Positions 1 to 10,298 of a stretch of DNA of 64,000 nt are shown piece by piece. Source of the stretch: Oenanthe sinensis (taxonomy: Eukaryota; Streptophyta; Magnoliopsida; Apiales; Apiaceae); NCBI GenBank assembly GCA_028671895.1, contig CM053813.1:10168001-10232000 (forward strand). The letters run 5' to 3'. The notes below the pieces were generated by a model. It made no database searches and was not told where the DNA came from. It worked only from the letters and a program-made list of their open reading frames with translations. The position numbers and the translations under genes were made by a program. How positions within the stretch are numbered: position 1 is the stretch's first letter; every line of letters starts with the position of its first letter.

Positions 1-1095
1 GCAAACCCCTGTAAGATATTGGATCACATTTTCTCTGTGCTATGCCAGCCCCTGTAAGTTTTGATGACTACATATTTCTAGATTACCGAAAATGTAAGAC
101 ATCATGTAAGTGTAAAATTATCTCTCATCTCCGTAAGTAAGTTTACTTTTAATCTATATGATATTATTATCAGTAAGTGGTAAGAGTATGTGTGGGTAAG
201 TTTTCTTTGATTATAAGTATGTACATTTGTATTTTGAGTTAAGTATTTATAGCACTCTGTCTTATTCAAATTTCTTTATCATCGCTCATCATTTTGATAT
301 TCAGTTCGAATTATATATTGTCATCGTCTAATATTTGTTCACCTTGTGCATTGTTTATTTTATATCCATATATGAGCCTTTCACTCACTGTCAGTCTATG
401 TTTCTTTGATTTCCCCCGGCAGGTATTCATTGTTAGGTGGGCTACTTTGCGGGCACAGTGCAAGTTGCTTGGAGACCTTAGTTGTACTTTTAATTTTGGA
501 TTGTAAAATGTTAGATATTGAGGAGTTGTAACGTTTTATTGAATTTTTGGAGGATTTTATTTAAGTGAATAAGTTTGGGATTTTAAAGGCCCCCGTCAAA
601 AATAAGATGTGCTTCTCCATTTCAAATCTCATTTGCAATGTGATACCTGATCAAACTAAATAAATTACAAGACTCAGTTACAGTCAAAATTTTAACAAAA
701 TTGGATTGATATTAAAATTTCATATCTGATACACTGACATGCCAAAATACAATGAATTTTATTTTTTTTAATTAATTAAATTTAAATCAGACTAAGCCCA
801 ATCAAAAATGTAAATCATAATTGCAATGGGATTATGTTTCGATAATTATGGTACTTTGAAATACACAATCTTTTGTAGATATTATTTTGATTGTATATAT
901 CAAAATATTAAAATTACTAAAATATAGTTATTTTATTCACTATCTGAAGTAAAAGTTAGTTAAGACCAATTTTAGTTTTCGTATTCTCATGATAAAAAAT
1001 AATATAATATCAAGTTCAATCTTTTTTCTGAAATTCAGTTTAATTTTATATTATAAATAAATTACCCGGGTGAAAGTGATTATATCAAGTACTTT
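1..1095. other. AT-rich intergenic DNA, no supported gene
   Basis: No recognisable protein or RNA gene. A 70-codon open frame at 294-506 (plus) has no recognisable domain. It sits in a pyrimidine-rich stretch that could be the edge of an old LTR, but no terminal repeat, primer site or target duplication was found. From about 600 the sequence is plain AT-rich DNA. Confidence 0.4.
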
Positions 1096-1698
1096 TTAAT
1101 AAACACTACTTGTCAATGTTTTCAAATTTTCTAACAAATAGTTGATCAAACGATATATAAATGTCATGATATCTTTCTCACGATCCCATGTTGCATTCTT
1201 TAATGATATACCATTGCAAATAGCATCCATATCTTTGTAAGCATAAACTCCATAATCGATACCACCTTTATGTTTGGGTCATTCCTGAACATGCTTGCAC
1301 TTCATATATTTCAGTGGGAATCAGCGGCTATCCAATCTGTGAAGAAAGTAGGGGAGAAATGTTTCCTACAAGTTTTTCAAATAATCAGTAACCACATAAC
1401 CATATATTGAGGTATTAAAATGCTTATTAATAAAAGAGGTTACCATAATGTAATACCAAACGTGGTACATCTTGGCGCCTTTTATGGTACTCTCATCCCA
1501 CATAGGATCAACCATCATGATTTGCCCACCCTTGATATCCACGATAAAGAGAAACCAATGTTGATTTTGGCAGCATGGGCAAAAAGCAATATCACAATAC
1601 TGAATGTTTGGTCTAGCAACCTGGTTGCGGTAGACAATCATGCATTTTTCCATGTCATCCTTAGCTGCTTCGATAAACTCACCTGACAGCTTCTGCAA
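1096..1698 (-). pseudogene. Ulp1/C48-type cysteine protease fragment, dead
   Basis: Read on the minus strand from 1698 to a TAA at 1096-1098, one continuous frame matches the C-terminal catalytic part of Ulp1-like (peptidase C48) proteases. The His motif appears as NQHWFLFIVD and the Asp motif as MMVDPMWD. After three in-frame stops, the segment that should carry the catalytic Cys reads IDYGVYAYKDMD, with Tyr where the family has Cys (usual DCGV). Such domains occur in plant desumoylating enzymes and as passengers of Mutator and CACTA transposons. The lack of an N-terminal region and the missing nucleophile make this a non-functional fragment. Its parent (host gene or transposon) cannot be decided here. 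Confidence 0.75.
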
Positions 1699-2103
1699 AA
1701 TTAAAGATTAAGAATAGAATGTGATTGATTATTTGAATATGTAATTGAAGACAAAGAATAAACCAGTAACAACTAAATGTATAAATTATCAATGTGTTAA
1801 TATAATAATATATGTATACTAGGTACGACTATCAATTATTGAATTTTAAAAAGTATATAATTTTTAATTTATAAATTATTTATTGAATAAATTTAACAGA
1901 GGTTATCAATCAAATGAGTAATAGTGGTTAATATGATAGTAACATATTTTTACTAATGATTATATTTTAATTTAATGTAGTGCACCTCACTTTGTTACCC
2001 CCTCTAATTTAATGTAGTAATCTGAGTTTACTTTATTTTTAATTATTATACAATTTACCTTTTAATAGAAAACTAGTAAGATTATTTTTTTCTTTATAAA
2101 AAA
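1699..2103. other. AT-rich spacer, nothing recognised
   Basis: No open frame, RNA gene or repeat structure that I can support. It separates the C48 pseudogene from the foldback element. Confidence 0.5.
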
Positions 2104-2969
2104 TAGGCTTAAATGTAATTTAAACACTGTGTTATTAACAATATACAATTCAAACCCTCTTTTAATATATTTAGTAAATTTAACCCTACGTTTTTTAACT
2201 ATTTACAATTGAAACCTTTTTTAAAATAATTAGTAAATTTAACCCTGTGTTTTTGAACTATGTATAATTAAAACCTTTTTTAAAATAAATAGTAAATTTA
2301 ACCCTATGTTTTAAAATGTTTAGTAAATTTAACCTTGACTTTTTAATTTCAGAATAAAATAAATTTTACGAAATTTTTTTGAATAAATATTCATCAAATT
2401 CACTATTGTCAATTTTTTTATAGATATTATCTAAGCATAATAGATATTTGCGATTATTATGGTTTTTTCTTATAAAATGGATATTTAGATGTTATTTTCT
2501 ATATTAATATATCTATATGTATAATATATTATATATGTTCAATAAAATTTTAATATATGTTTATATTATTTCATCTTGCAATCACACTTTTCGCTCAATA
2601 TATTCATGAATGTTCTTCATCGAATTTAATTTATTTTCAAAAATACTCTTCGATGAATATATTCTCGAAAATACTTTTTCGATATAAAATTTATTTTATT
2701 CCGAAATTAAAAAGTCAAGGTTAAATTTACTAAATGTTTTAAAATGTAGGGTTAAATTTACTATTTATTTTAAAAAAGGTTTCAATTGTACATAGTTAAA
2801 AAACATAGGGTTAAATTTACTAATTATTTTAAAATTTTAGTAATTATTTTAAAAAAGGTTTCAATTGTAAATAGTTAAAAAACGTAGGGTTAAATTTACT
2901 AAATATATTAAAAGAGGGTTTGAATTGTATATTGTTAATAACATAGGGTTTAAATTGTAAATAAGCCTA
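2104..2969. mobile_element. Foldback / long-TIR element, 866 bp
   Basis: The left arm (about 2104-2367) is the near-perfect reverse complement of the right arm (about 2689-2969). The ends read TAGGCTT and AAGCCTA. Each arm is itself a series of roughly 60-bp modules, each containing a form of AAATTTAACCCTATGTTT. The roughly 320-bp centre is AT-rich and non-coding. Long terminal inverted repeats without coding capacity fit a foldback or Mutator-like non-autonomous element. The flanks (TATAAAAAA on the left, CAAAATAAT on the right) do not form a clear target duplication, so the superfamily is not settled. Confidence 0.7.
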
Positions 2970-3379
2970 CAAAATAATATACTTAATTTTTGAATCTAAC
3001 TTTTGAATCTTTTTAGTGTATAGCAGTTCTTCCATTTCCAAGCTTAAAACCATGTATTTTAATACGGCTTTAAACCCTCCAACTAGAATATTGTGGACTT
3101 GCTTGTGATTCCTACAGATATTGTGTATAGTTATTTTTAATGCAACATTAGTTGATTTTGTTAGGTTGCTATACATTAGGTTATTGATAGGCCAATGGAC
3201 TTCAGTACAATAAAAAACCAAACTATAAGATGTGTTTTAAAGTAACCAGTTTCTATTCTTATCAAGGTCATTACATTTAATTGTTTTCATCTTCTCATTC
3301 TCTTTATTCTGTAATAATAGTTAAGTCTATTAACTTGCACTAAAATCTAATACATTTCATGTGTCTACGTAAACTGCAG
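2970..3379. other. AT-rich spacer, nothing recognised
   Basis: Only short open frames without recognisable domains. It ends at the splice acceptor of the AP2 fragment. Confidence 0.45.
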
Positions 3380-3637
3380 GCACCATCACAATGGTAGATG
3401 GGAAGCCCGAATCGAAAGGGTGTTCGGAAACAAGTATCTATACCTTGGCACTTACAGTAAGTTCATAACAATCAAGTTCAAGAAATCAACGCTGCAAATA
3501 AGAATGTAGAGTGCATAAATTCAGGTCTTGAGATATCTTAAAATTATTTTGCACGTACTCAGGAAGAGGCTTCTCATGCTTATGATATTGCAGCAATCGA
3601 GTATAGAGGAATCAATGCAGTCACAAGTTTTGACTAT
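3380..3637 (+). pseudogene. AP2-domain fragment (WRI1/AINTEGUMENTA-like)
   Basis: Two exon pieces encode part of an AP2 DNA-binding repeat. Exon piece 1 (3380-3456, after an intact acceptor CTGCAG) reads HHHNGRWEARIERVFGNKYL and onward to LGTY. Exon piece 2 (about 3555-3637) reads TQEEASHAYDIAAIEYRGIN and then AVTSFD. The donor GTAAG at 3457 is intact. The matching acceptor, judged by reading phase, is AC instead of AG at 3553-3554, so normal splicing would fail. The wording is typical of the second AP2 repeat of the AP2/WRI1 subfamily, transcription factors that bind DNA through this fold. No upstream or downstream exons were seen within 1 kb, so this is an isolated gene fragment, possibly carried by a transposon. 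Confidence 0.8.
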
Positions 3638-3779
3638 GTTCACTTGACTACGCACATACTCATTTTTCCTATAATTTTCTTCGTAAAAACATTTTACTCA
3701 CCCCTAGTTTTTAATGGTTCCTCATTATCTTCTTTATTTTAGCATATATATATTTTAAGATATTCATTTTTCCTATTTC

Positions 3780-5294
3780 AGAGATTCCAAGTTAACCAAG
3801 GATAGTTCAAATTTTTCATTCTTGGTCATTAGCTCATCATTCACTTTAAGTTACCTACTTATTTCTTCATTTGCAGTAGTCATACTAGTATGTATGTTAA
3901 ACATTTCAGTGATTAACTCTTCAACAGTTTTCTTGTATTGAGAGTTAGGCATTTTAATGAAAGTTAAGGTTGGTACCTGACTGTCTGAAGATGATGCTCC
4001 ATCATTTATTTTAGCCATGAGTGCTAGATTTCCATATTCTTCTTTTTCATCTTCATGAGTGTCATCCCAACACTTTCCTTCTGCAATATATGCATTTCTT
4101 GGCTGCTTTTTCAGTAGAGCTTTATATTTGGCTTCAAGTTCCAAATAATCTTTGTCCTTCTTGATTGCTTTTGATTTTCACACTCTGTAGCAAAGTGTCT
4201 TAGCTCATTACAGTTGTAGCATTTGATTTTTTGATCTATCCATAGTTCCAATTTTATAACCACCTTTAAAACTGTTTCTAGGAGCTTTGCTTTTACTTGA
4301 GGAGCCAAAGTTTGGTTTTGGTTTGAAAATTTTATTCTTTTTGAATCTTAGGTTTCCAAACTTTTTGACTGTGAATGCCATGGATTTGTTGTCCATGCCT
4401 TCCAGTTCCTCAGTGATGTAGAATTCATCCTCACCAGGTTCACTTTTGACAAACTCCTCATCTTCTTTTTCTTGATCTACAACTTCTTTAATCTTCATCC
4501 TTTGACTTGTACCACATTTTTCCATCTTTATAGGTTCATTGGCAACAAGGGCACTTGAGACATTTTCCATCTTTCCTATGTTGCCTAGAATAGAATTCTT
4601 TTGGTAGAATTCTAGTTCATAGGTGTTTAGTATTCCATACAGTGTCTCAAGTGAAAGTTTTGTCAAGTCCCTTCCTTCTCTTATAGCTGAAATCTTATGC
4701 ACTAGATGCTCTAGAAAAGTTAGCAAAAACTTCATATTTTTCTTTTTTCATAGTATTTTCCATGTAACTAGAGGTCAATAATTAGCTTATTAAATATTTC
4801 AAAGACCTCATTTATTCCTTTATTTTATTTAGACATAAAGGCTTCATACTTTGAAATCAAAAGTTACCTTTGATTGTCTCTCACTTCTTTTGTGCCTTCA
4901 CAGAGTATCTCAATAGTTTCCCAGATGTGTTTGGCAAAAGTGCAATTGACAATATTTTTATACATAACAATGTCCAATGACACTATCAGTATGAGCATTA
5001 AACTATTGTCAAGAGACACCTTTCTTTCTTTGTGTCAGTGTATTAAGTGATGTCTTTGGTATCTATGTTGATGGCATCACATCTGAGCAACTAGTTGTTT
5101 CAGGAACTAGTGTTATAGGAATTAAAGGTCTATTCTTCAATATCTCAGGATATATAGATTTTGCAGCCTTGATGAACATTAACATTTTTTTCCCAAAGAT
5201 TATAGTTTTCTCGGTCAAATGGAGGAATCTTGATGATGCTTAGTTTATGTGAAGTCATCTTGATCTTTGTACTGTTTATATATCAGCAGCTTGT
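3780..5294 (-). pseudogene. gag: Sirevirus-like copia gag remnant
   Basis: Reading leftward from the primer site, the gag of a copia element starts near 5255 with MTSHKLSIIKIPPFD, very like the opening of the gag at 23113. It then passes through many stops and frame changes. Longer pieces lie at 4208-4735, 4111-4308 and 3851-4144. A zinc knuckle CYNCNELRHFATEC (CX2CX4HX4C) lies near 4190-4230, followed by the acidic tail found in the related gag (AEGKCWDD). Gag forms the particle shell and the knuckle binds genomic RNA. The similarity stops near 3780 and no protease, integrase or reverse transcriptase follows, so this is a truncated, non-functional copy. Confidence 0.8.
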
Positions 5295-5306
5295 TCTTTA
5301 ATACCA
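5295..5306 (-). promoter_or_regulatory. Primer binding site of the gag remnant
   Basis: The minus strand reads TGGTATTAAAGA, close to the TGGTATCAGAGC expected for priming by initiator Met-tRNA. It lies between the LTR end and gag, as in copia elements. Confidence 0.6.
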
Positions 5307-5940
5307 CTTTTTAGGAATGAGTTATCAAGAAACTTATGCAGGGGGGTGAATGTATAAGTTGTATTCTTTTGAATCTTGCTTATGTGAACAACTTAATATC
5401 ATAACCTTGAATGTGTATCTAAAAGGATTGTGGAAATAGTAACTTAGAACACACATATTAACTTTCAATCTAAATTTTATTAGAATGAAATTGCTACAAG
5501 TTTGAAATTCAACTATGAATTTCAGCTTCTTATTCTTGAGAGAAAATAAGGAATGAATCAGTTAATACAATTCAACACACTAGACTATGAAGCTGCGTAT
5601 TGGCTTAATAGACAACATGTATCATTTGCACATGCTCCACAGACCTAGAGTTCTATAACTAGAAACAGACAAAAACATCTTTACATTTTACACAATCTAT
5701 TTCTAGCTAAGTATTTTGATTCGACAGTCTGTAGCTTCTGCATTTTGTCTTCGGTCTTTTGTTTTATTCTTTCTTCAAGCTTCCTTGTAGACTTGTCATT
5801 ATAATTCACAGGTTTGACTGACCCTGATCATGACAATATTTCTTTTTCTTGTCTGTTACTACTATATACTTCCTTAAAACAAGCATGTCTGAGTTTGCTT
5901 CTACGATATGTGTTATATGTATTTTTATTATGATACACGT
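5307..5940 (-). repeat. 5' LTR (partial) of the minus-strand gag remnant
   Basis: Sequence adjoining the primer site on the LTR side, without coding capacity. The inner edge is fixed by the PBS. The outer edge is not visible as a TG..CA end and is placed only approximately, where the leader of the next element begins. No second copy of this LTR is in the window. Confidence 0.45.
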
Positions 5941-6770
5941 GGACTGGAAAAAAATAACATAGGACGATGCATCTAGATGAAATCCTCATGGTAAAATATT
6001 AAGTGGGAGAGGGAATTAATTTGGTATTAAATCTCATGGTCTCCATTATTGTTTGTATGTAATTTAACACTAAGGCGAATATAAATTATGTATACGTCAC
6101 CCATTATGGCATGTAATTTATGGTGTCTAGAGTGTTATTGAAATTACTAGAACAAACTTCTAAAATTAATTATGAATATTGGAAGGTACATATGTCACCC
6201 AACGTGGCGTACTAATTTTCATAGAATTCAAATAATAAAAGGATACCTTTTTTGTTTTGATAGATTACATGCTTAATTAGGAAGAGAATCTAAAATAACA
6301 CATCTTTGAGTATTCTTGCGTTGGTGTCTAGGAAAACGTGCAGCTTACCTGGCCATTTAGATTGGTGTATAGAAAAGTGGTTAGCCTCTTGGCAATGCTT
6401 CCACCGGCCTAGCCAGTCTGTCTGAATACTCTTTAGATTTTTAATTTTTATAGTATCTTATTGTTAGAAGCAAGAATTTGTCATATTCAAAAAGCGTATC
6501 TGTTATTATTATTGCTTTAAGATTTAATAATGGTATACACTTAGTTATGAAAAATAATATAGACCACCCTAACGTGGCTAATTATTTAGTAATAGATAGG
6601 ATCGAAGTAACATTTAAATAAATTTAGTTGGTATATAAGTCACCCAACGTGACATACCGAAAACCTATGGTATTTAAGTGTTGGTGTTTTAATTTTAAAT
6701 AATTGTTAGGGGAACCAATTTTTTTTAACACCCTCTAATTATGTGTTATATGTATGATTATCAGGATATA
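5941..6770 (+). repeat. Presumed leader of the outer copia, with repeated CACCC-AACGTGGC motif
   Basis: Non-coding stretch directly upstream of the outer gag. Variants of CACCCAACGTGGCGTAC occur at about 6098, 6196, 6563 and 6641, spaced irregularly. A possible eroded primer site (TGGTATTAAATC) lies near 6031. No 5' LTR matching the 3' LTR at 42235 could be found, so the 5' end of the outer element is lost or too diverged to see. Confidence 0.4.
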
Positions 6771-8761
6771 ATGGGCTTTAATCCATTTTGTACCATACTT
6801 AAGGATAACAAACTTACTGGACCTAACTATATTGAATGGAAACGTAATTTGGACATTGTGTTGACTACTGAGGAGTACAAATTTTGCATCAATGAACCGA
6901 AGCCACATGAGCCTGCTGAGAATGTTTCTAGAGTTGAGGAGTATTATAAGAAATGGATTAAGGTTGATGAGATGTCACGATGTTACATTCTAGCAGCAAT
7001 GTCAGGTGTTTTGCAACATCAGCATCAGGCTATGGCCACTGCTTCATATATGATTTTTAATCTCAAAGAACTTTTTGGAGATCGGAATATGGCTGCAAGG
7101 TAAGTAGCAATTAAAGCTTTAATGAACACTCAGATGGCTGAAGGGACACCTGTAAGGGATCATGTTCTCAGAATGATGTCACATCTGAATGAGATAGAGA
7201 TCCTTGATGCTGAGGTTGATGGGGAAACCTAGATCGATATCATCCTTATTATTTTACCCAAAAAATTTGAGCAGTTCCGCTTGAATTATACCATGAACAA
7301 GAGGATGTATAGTCTTGCAGAAATTCTGACAGAACTTCAGGCAGCTAAAGGACTTTTTTAGCAGAGTGTTCAAATCAATGTGGCTGAGAAACCTTCTTCT
7401 TCTAAGCCGAGAGCCAAGAAGAATAAAAAGGCTCAAAAATAGAAAGTTGTGGGAGTTCAAGGTGGTGCTATGAAAAAGCCAAAGGGCAAGTGCTTCAGGT
7501 GCAAGCAGTCGGGTCACTGGAAATAAAATTATCCTCTTCCTAAGAAGAAAAATAATACTATTATGTCTCTTTCTCTAATTACAGAAACATATATAGCGGC
7601 TATATCTATTAGCACTTGGTGTGTAGATATATGAGCCACTGATCTTGTTTGTAATTCTATGCAGGGGTTCCAGCAATCCAGAATGCTTAGAGATGGCGAG
7701 ATATATGTGTTCATGGGAGATGCTACGAAAGTAGTAGTAGTTGCAGTGTGAGATGTTAATTTATCTTTTGGTGATGATAGGAGTTTGGTTTTGAACAATT
7801 GTCTTTGTGTACCTTCATTTAGAAGGAATTTAATTTTGGTTTCTAAACTTGTTTTGGATGGTTATAATGATTGTTTGGATCATAATGTTTCTATTATGAG
7901 GAATAAACTAGTTATATGTTCTGGTACATTGCAAGACAATTTATGCATAATTACTTCTAATCAACCTGCACTGTAACTACAACATAGGGAGTTAAATAAC
8001 ACATCTTCTATCACTACTAAAAGAAAGAAACCTTATTCTTTGAACCAAAGATATCTTTGGCACTTAAGATTAGGTCATATTAACTTGAGGAGGATTCAAA
8101 GACTGGTAATAGATGGGCCTTTGGGCTCATTGGCAGTGGAGTCATTTCCAGTCTATGAATCCTGCTTAGAAGGTAAAATGACCACTAGGCCTTTTAACGC
8201 AAAGGGGAATAGAGCCAAAGAAGTATTAGAACTGGTTCATACTGATTTATGTGGACCCATGAATATTCAAACAAGAGGTGGTTATGAATATTTTGTCACT
8301 TTTATTGACAATTATTCTAGATATGGATACATTTATTTCTTGTGCCGTAAATTAGAATGCTTTGACAAGTTCAAGGAGTACAAAACTGTAATGGAGAAGC
8401 GACATGGAAAATGTATTAAGTCACGACGATCAGATCGTGGTAGCGAATACTTGCTTAGAGAATTTAGGGATTACTTATCAAATAATGGGATCATGTCTCA
8501 ATTGACTACACCTGGCACACCCCAATAGAATAGTGTAATGGAGAGAAGGAATCAGATTCTTTTGGAGAGTGTTAGATCGATGATGAGTTATTCAGAATTA
8601 CCCAATTCGTTTTGGGGACATGCTTTAGAAATAACAGCTTATCTTTTGAATTTAGTTCCTTCTAAGTCAGTTCCTAAGACTCCAAAAGAATTGTGGACTG
8701 GATCAAAACCAAGTCTAAGACATATTCGAATATGGGTTTATCTAGCACATGTGTTGAACAA
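6771..8761 (+). pseudogene. Outer copia polyprotein, 5' half (gag-protease-integrase)
   Basis: The gag starts at 6771 (MGFNPFCTILKDNKLTGPNY) and is interrupted by about nine in-frame stops. The zinc knuckle CFRCKQSGHWKxNY near 7495 has lost its last Cys. The protease region (about 7600) reads CVDIxATD, with a stop near the active site. The GAG-pre-integrase (about 8040-8210, LWHLRLGHINLRR) and integrase core (8220-8530) follow, including DNYSRYGYIYF and RSDRGSEYL. A stop replaces Trp near 8526. The frame runs into the Sirevirus insertion at 8761 and resumes at 40207. This is an old, non-functional Ty1/copia polyprotein: capsid, maturation protease and integrase functions are all broken. Confidence 0.85.
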
Positions 8762-8829
8762 TGTAAAGCATAATGTAACGTAGTATGTAATAGTGATAAT
8801 GATAACTCAACTAAGAAACAAAGACAGAT
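8762..8829 (+). repeat. Sirevirus 5' LTR, first 68 bp
   Basis: Matches 38829-38896 of the 3' LTR with about three differences. Cut at the CAGAT target site by the 12.7-kb element. The LTR continues at 21521. Confidence 0.92.
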
Positions 8830-10285
8830 TGTTAGGTCCTGGAGATCGTAGAGGGGGGGTGAATACGATTCCCAAATAAAAATCTGACTTTTATTTATTT
8901 TTGGGACAACATAAAAATTACTTTGGTTCAAACCCAGGTACTGTTCATCATCTTCTTCAACCTCAAGAACACCATTAAAATAACCAAGATAATGAACGGT
9001 AAATCATCCAAAACACACAACACAACAAGATCCAAGAATATAACTTTATATTCATTGAAGTGGGGTAGATGCTACAACAAGTTCAAGAACAAAAGCTCAA
9101 GAACACAACAAAGAAATGATTTTTGGCTCCTCTAAAAATATTACAAATTCTAGATCTAGGAGACAAAAATCAAACCTATCTTCTAAACAAGATTTAGCAA
9201 TGTTTACAATAGAAGAATAGATGAGTGGTGAAACAAAGAAATTCATGGCCCCATAATATTCAAGATATGGAGTATGGCCATGGGGGAGAGAAAAAAATTT
9301 TCTCTCTCTCCCTTTTCTTTTCTCATCCGAATACTACTTCTTAAAAATGATGACTTGGGTTTCTTCTTTATATATTGAAAAAGGTGTTACTCTTTGTTTT
9401 TCCACCTTTTACTTTTGTCCACTCAAATCATATCTTCAAAGTCATGTGCCAAGCATGCCTTTGGAAATATTTAATGTAAAAGTAATATTTAAATAAATAT
9501 ATATAATATAAATAAAGAGTGTCTTTATTTATAAAATATATAAATAATTAAATAAATACTTTATTTAATTAAATTAAATATTTCCATTCCACTCTTCAAT
9601 TTGTGTAGACTTCCTTATCCAAATACTTGACCCCGTATACGTGACTCCACCACGTCCAAGTATTTGGCCTTCTAATTTGTGAAGCTTTAGTAAGATCCAA
9701 TCAGGTTGTGCCGTCTGTCCCTTATCCATTAGGCTGACATTTCTCCAACACTGATTTACCACCTTTGTTGATCCTCCACTTGACTCAAGAAAACCAACAA
9801 CTTTAGAATGATTAAAACCATATTAACCGACGAGAGCTTGCCTCCAATGTCCTGACACTTGATGCAACGGTCTGGTTCATAAGTGACTAGTCTTAATAGG
9901 GGCTCTTGATTCTGAACATGATTCCACATTCTTCTTTGCAAACCTTACTTGTAGCTTCGATTATAATGCACTAAAATCTTCATAGACTAAGACAATCTTC
10001 TATAGTTTCCACATCCTTGAATATATATCAATATCTTTTATTCTCCACTGAGGCATGAACATGTTAATGAACTTCTTCCAATGGGCTTCAAGTCTGTAGA
10101 TGATCCTTTGATACTTTGTCTTAACTGAACTCTGTGATCCAAGATTTCTGTGCACCTGCATATTATTACATGTCATGTTCTATTGTTGAGTTATCATCAA
10201 CCATTACATAGAGATTACATTTAGCATTCCTAGTACACATGAAAGTGCAGTGAGTTACTTCCCTTCACTCCTATCTCCCCTTTCA
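8830..10285 (-). repeat. 3' LTR of the 12.7-kb element
   Basis: Plus strand runs from TGTTAGGTCC to CCCCTTTCA; in element sense it begins TGAAAGGGGA and ends CCTAACA. It differs from the other LTR at 9630, 9657 and 9895 only. Confidence 0.95.
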
Positions 10286-10298
10286 ATCTCCCCCTATT
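10286..10298 (-). promoter_or_regulatory. Polypurine tract of the 12.7-kb element
   Basis: The minus strand reads AAATAGGGGGAGAT directly against the 3' LTR, nearly the same as the tract of the Sirevirus element at 38815. Polypurine tracts prime plus-strand DNA synthesis during reverse transcription. Confidence 0.85.

Noticed and set aside
1..600. Gypsy-type LTR at the left edge
   Set aside because: The composition is suggestive, but no terminus, PBS, PPT or second copy could be identified within the window.
3380..3637. Functional AP2 transcription factor gene
   Set aside because: Only part of one AP2 repeat is present, the acceptor is AC, and no start, stop or other exons are nearby.
8923..9135. 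Identical 70-codon plus-strand frames at 8923-9135 and 20153-20365
   Set aside because: Both lie in the two LTRs of the 12.7-kb element. They are copies made by LTR duplication and have no recognisable domain.
9574..9941. Minus-strand frames of 61-62 codons in the LTRs (also at 20804-21171)
   Set aside because: Short, with no domain, and duplicated only because the LTR is duplicated.
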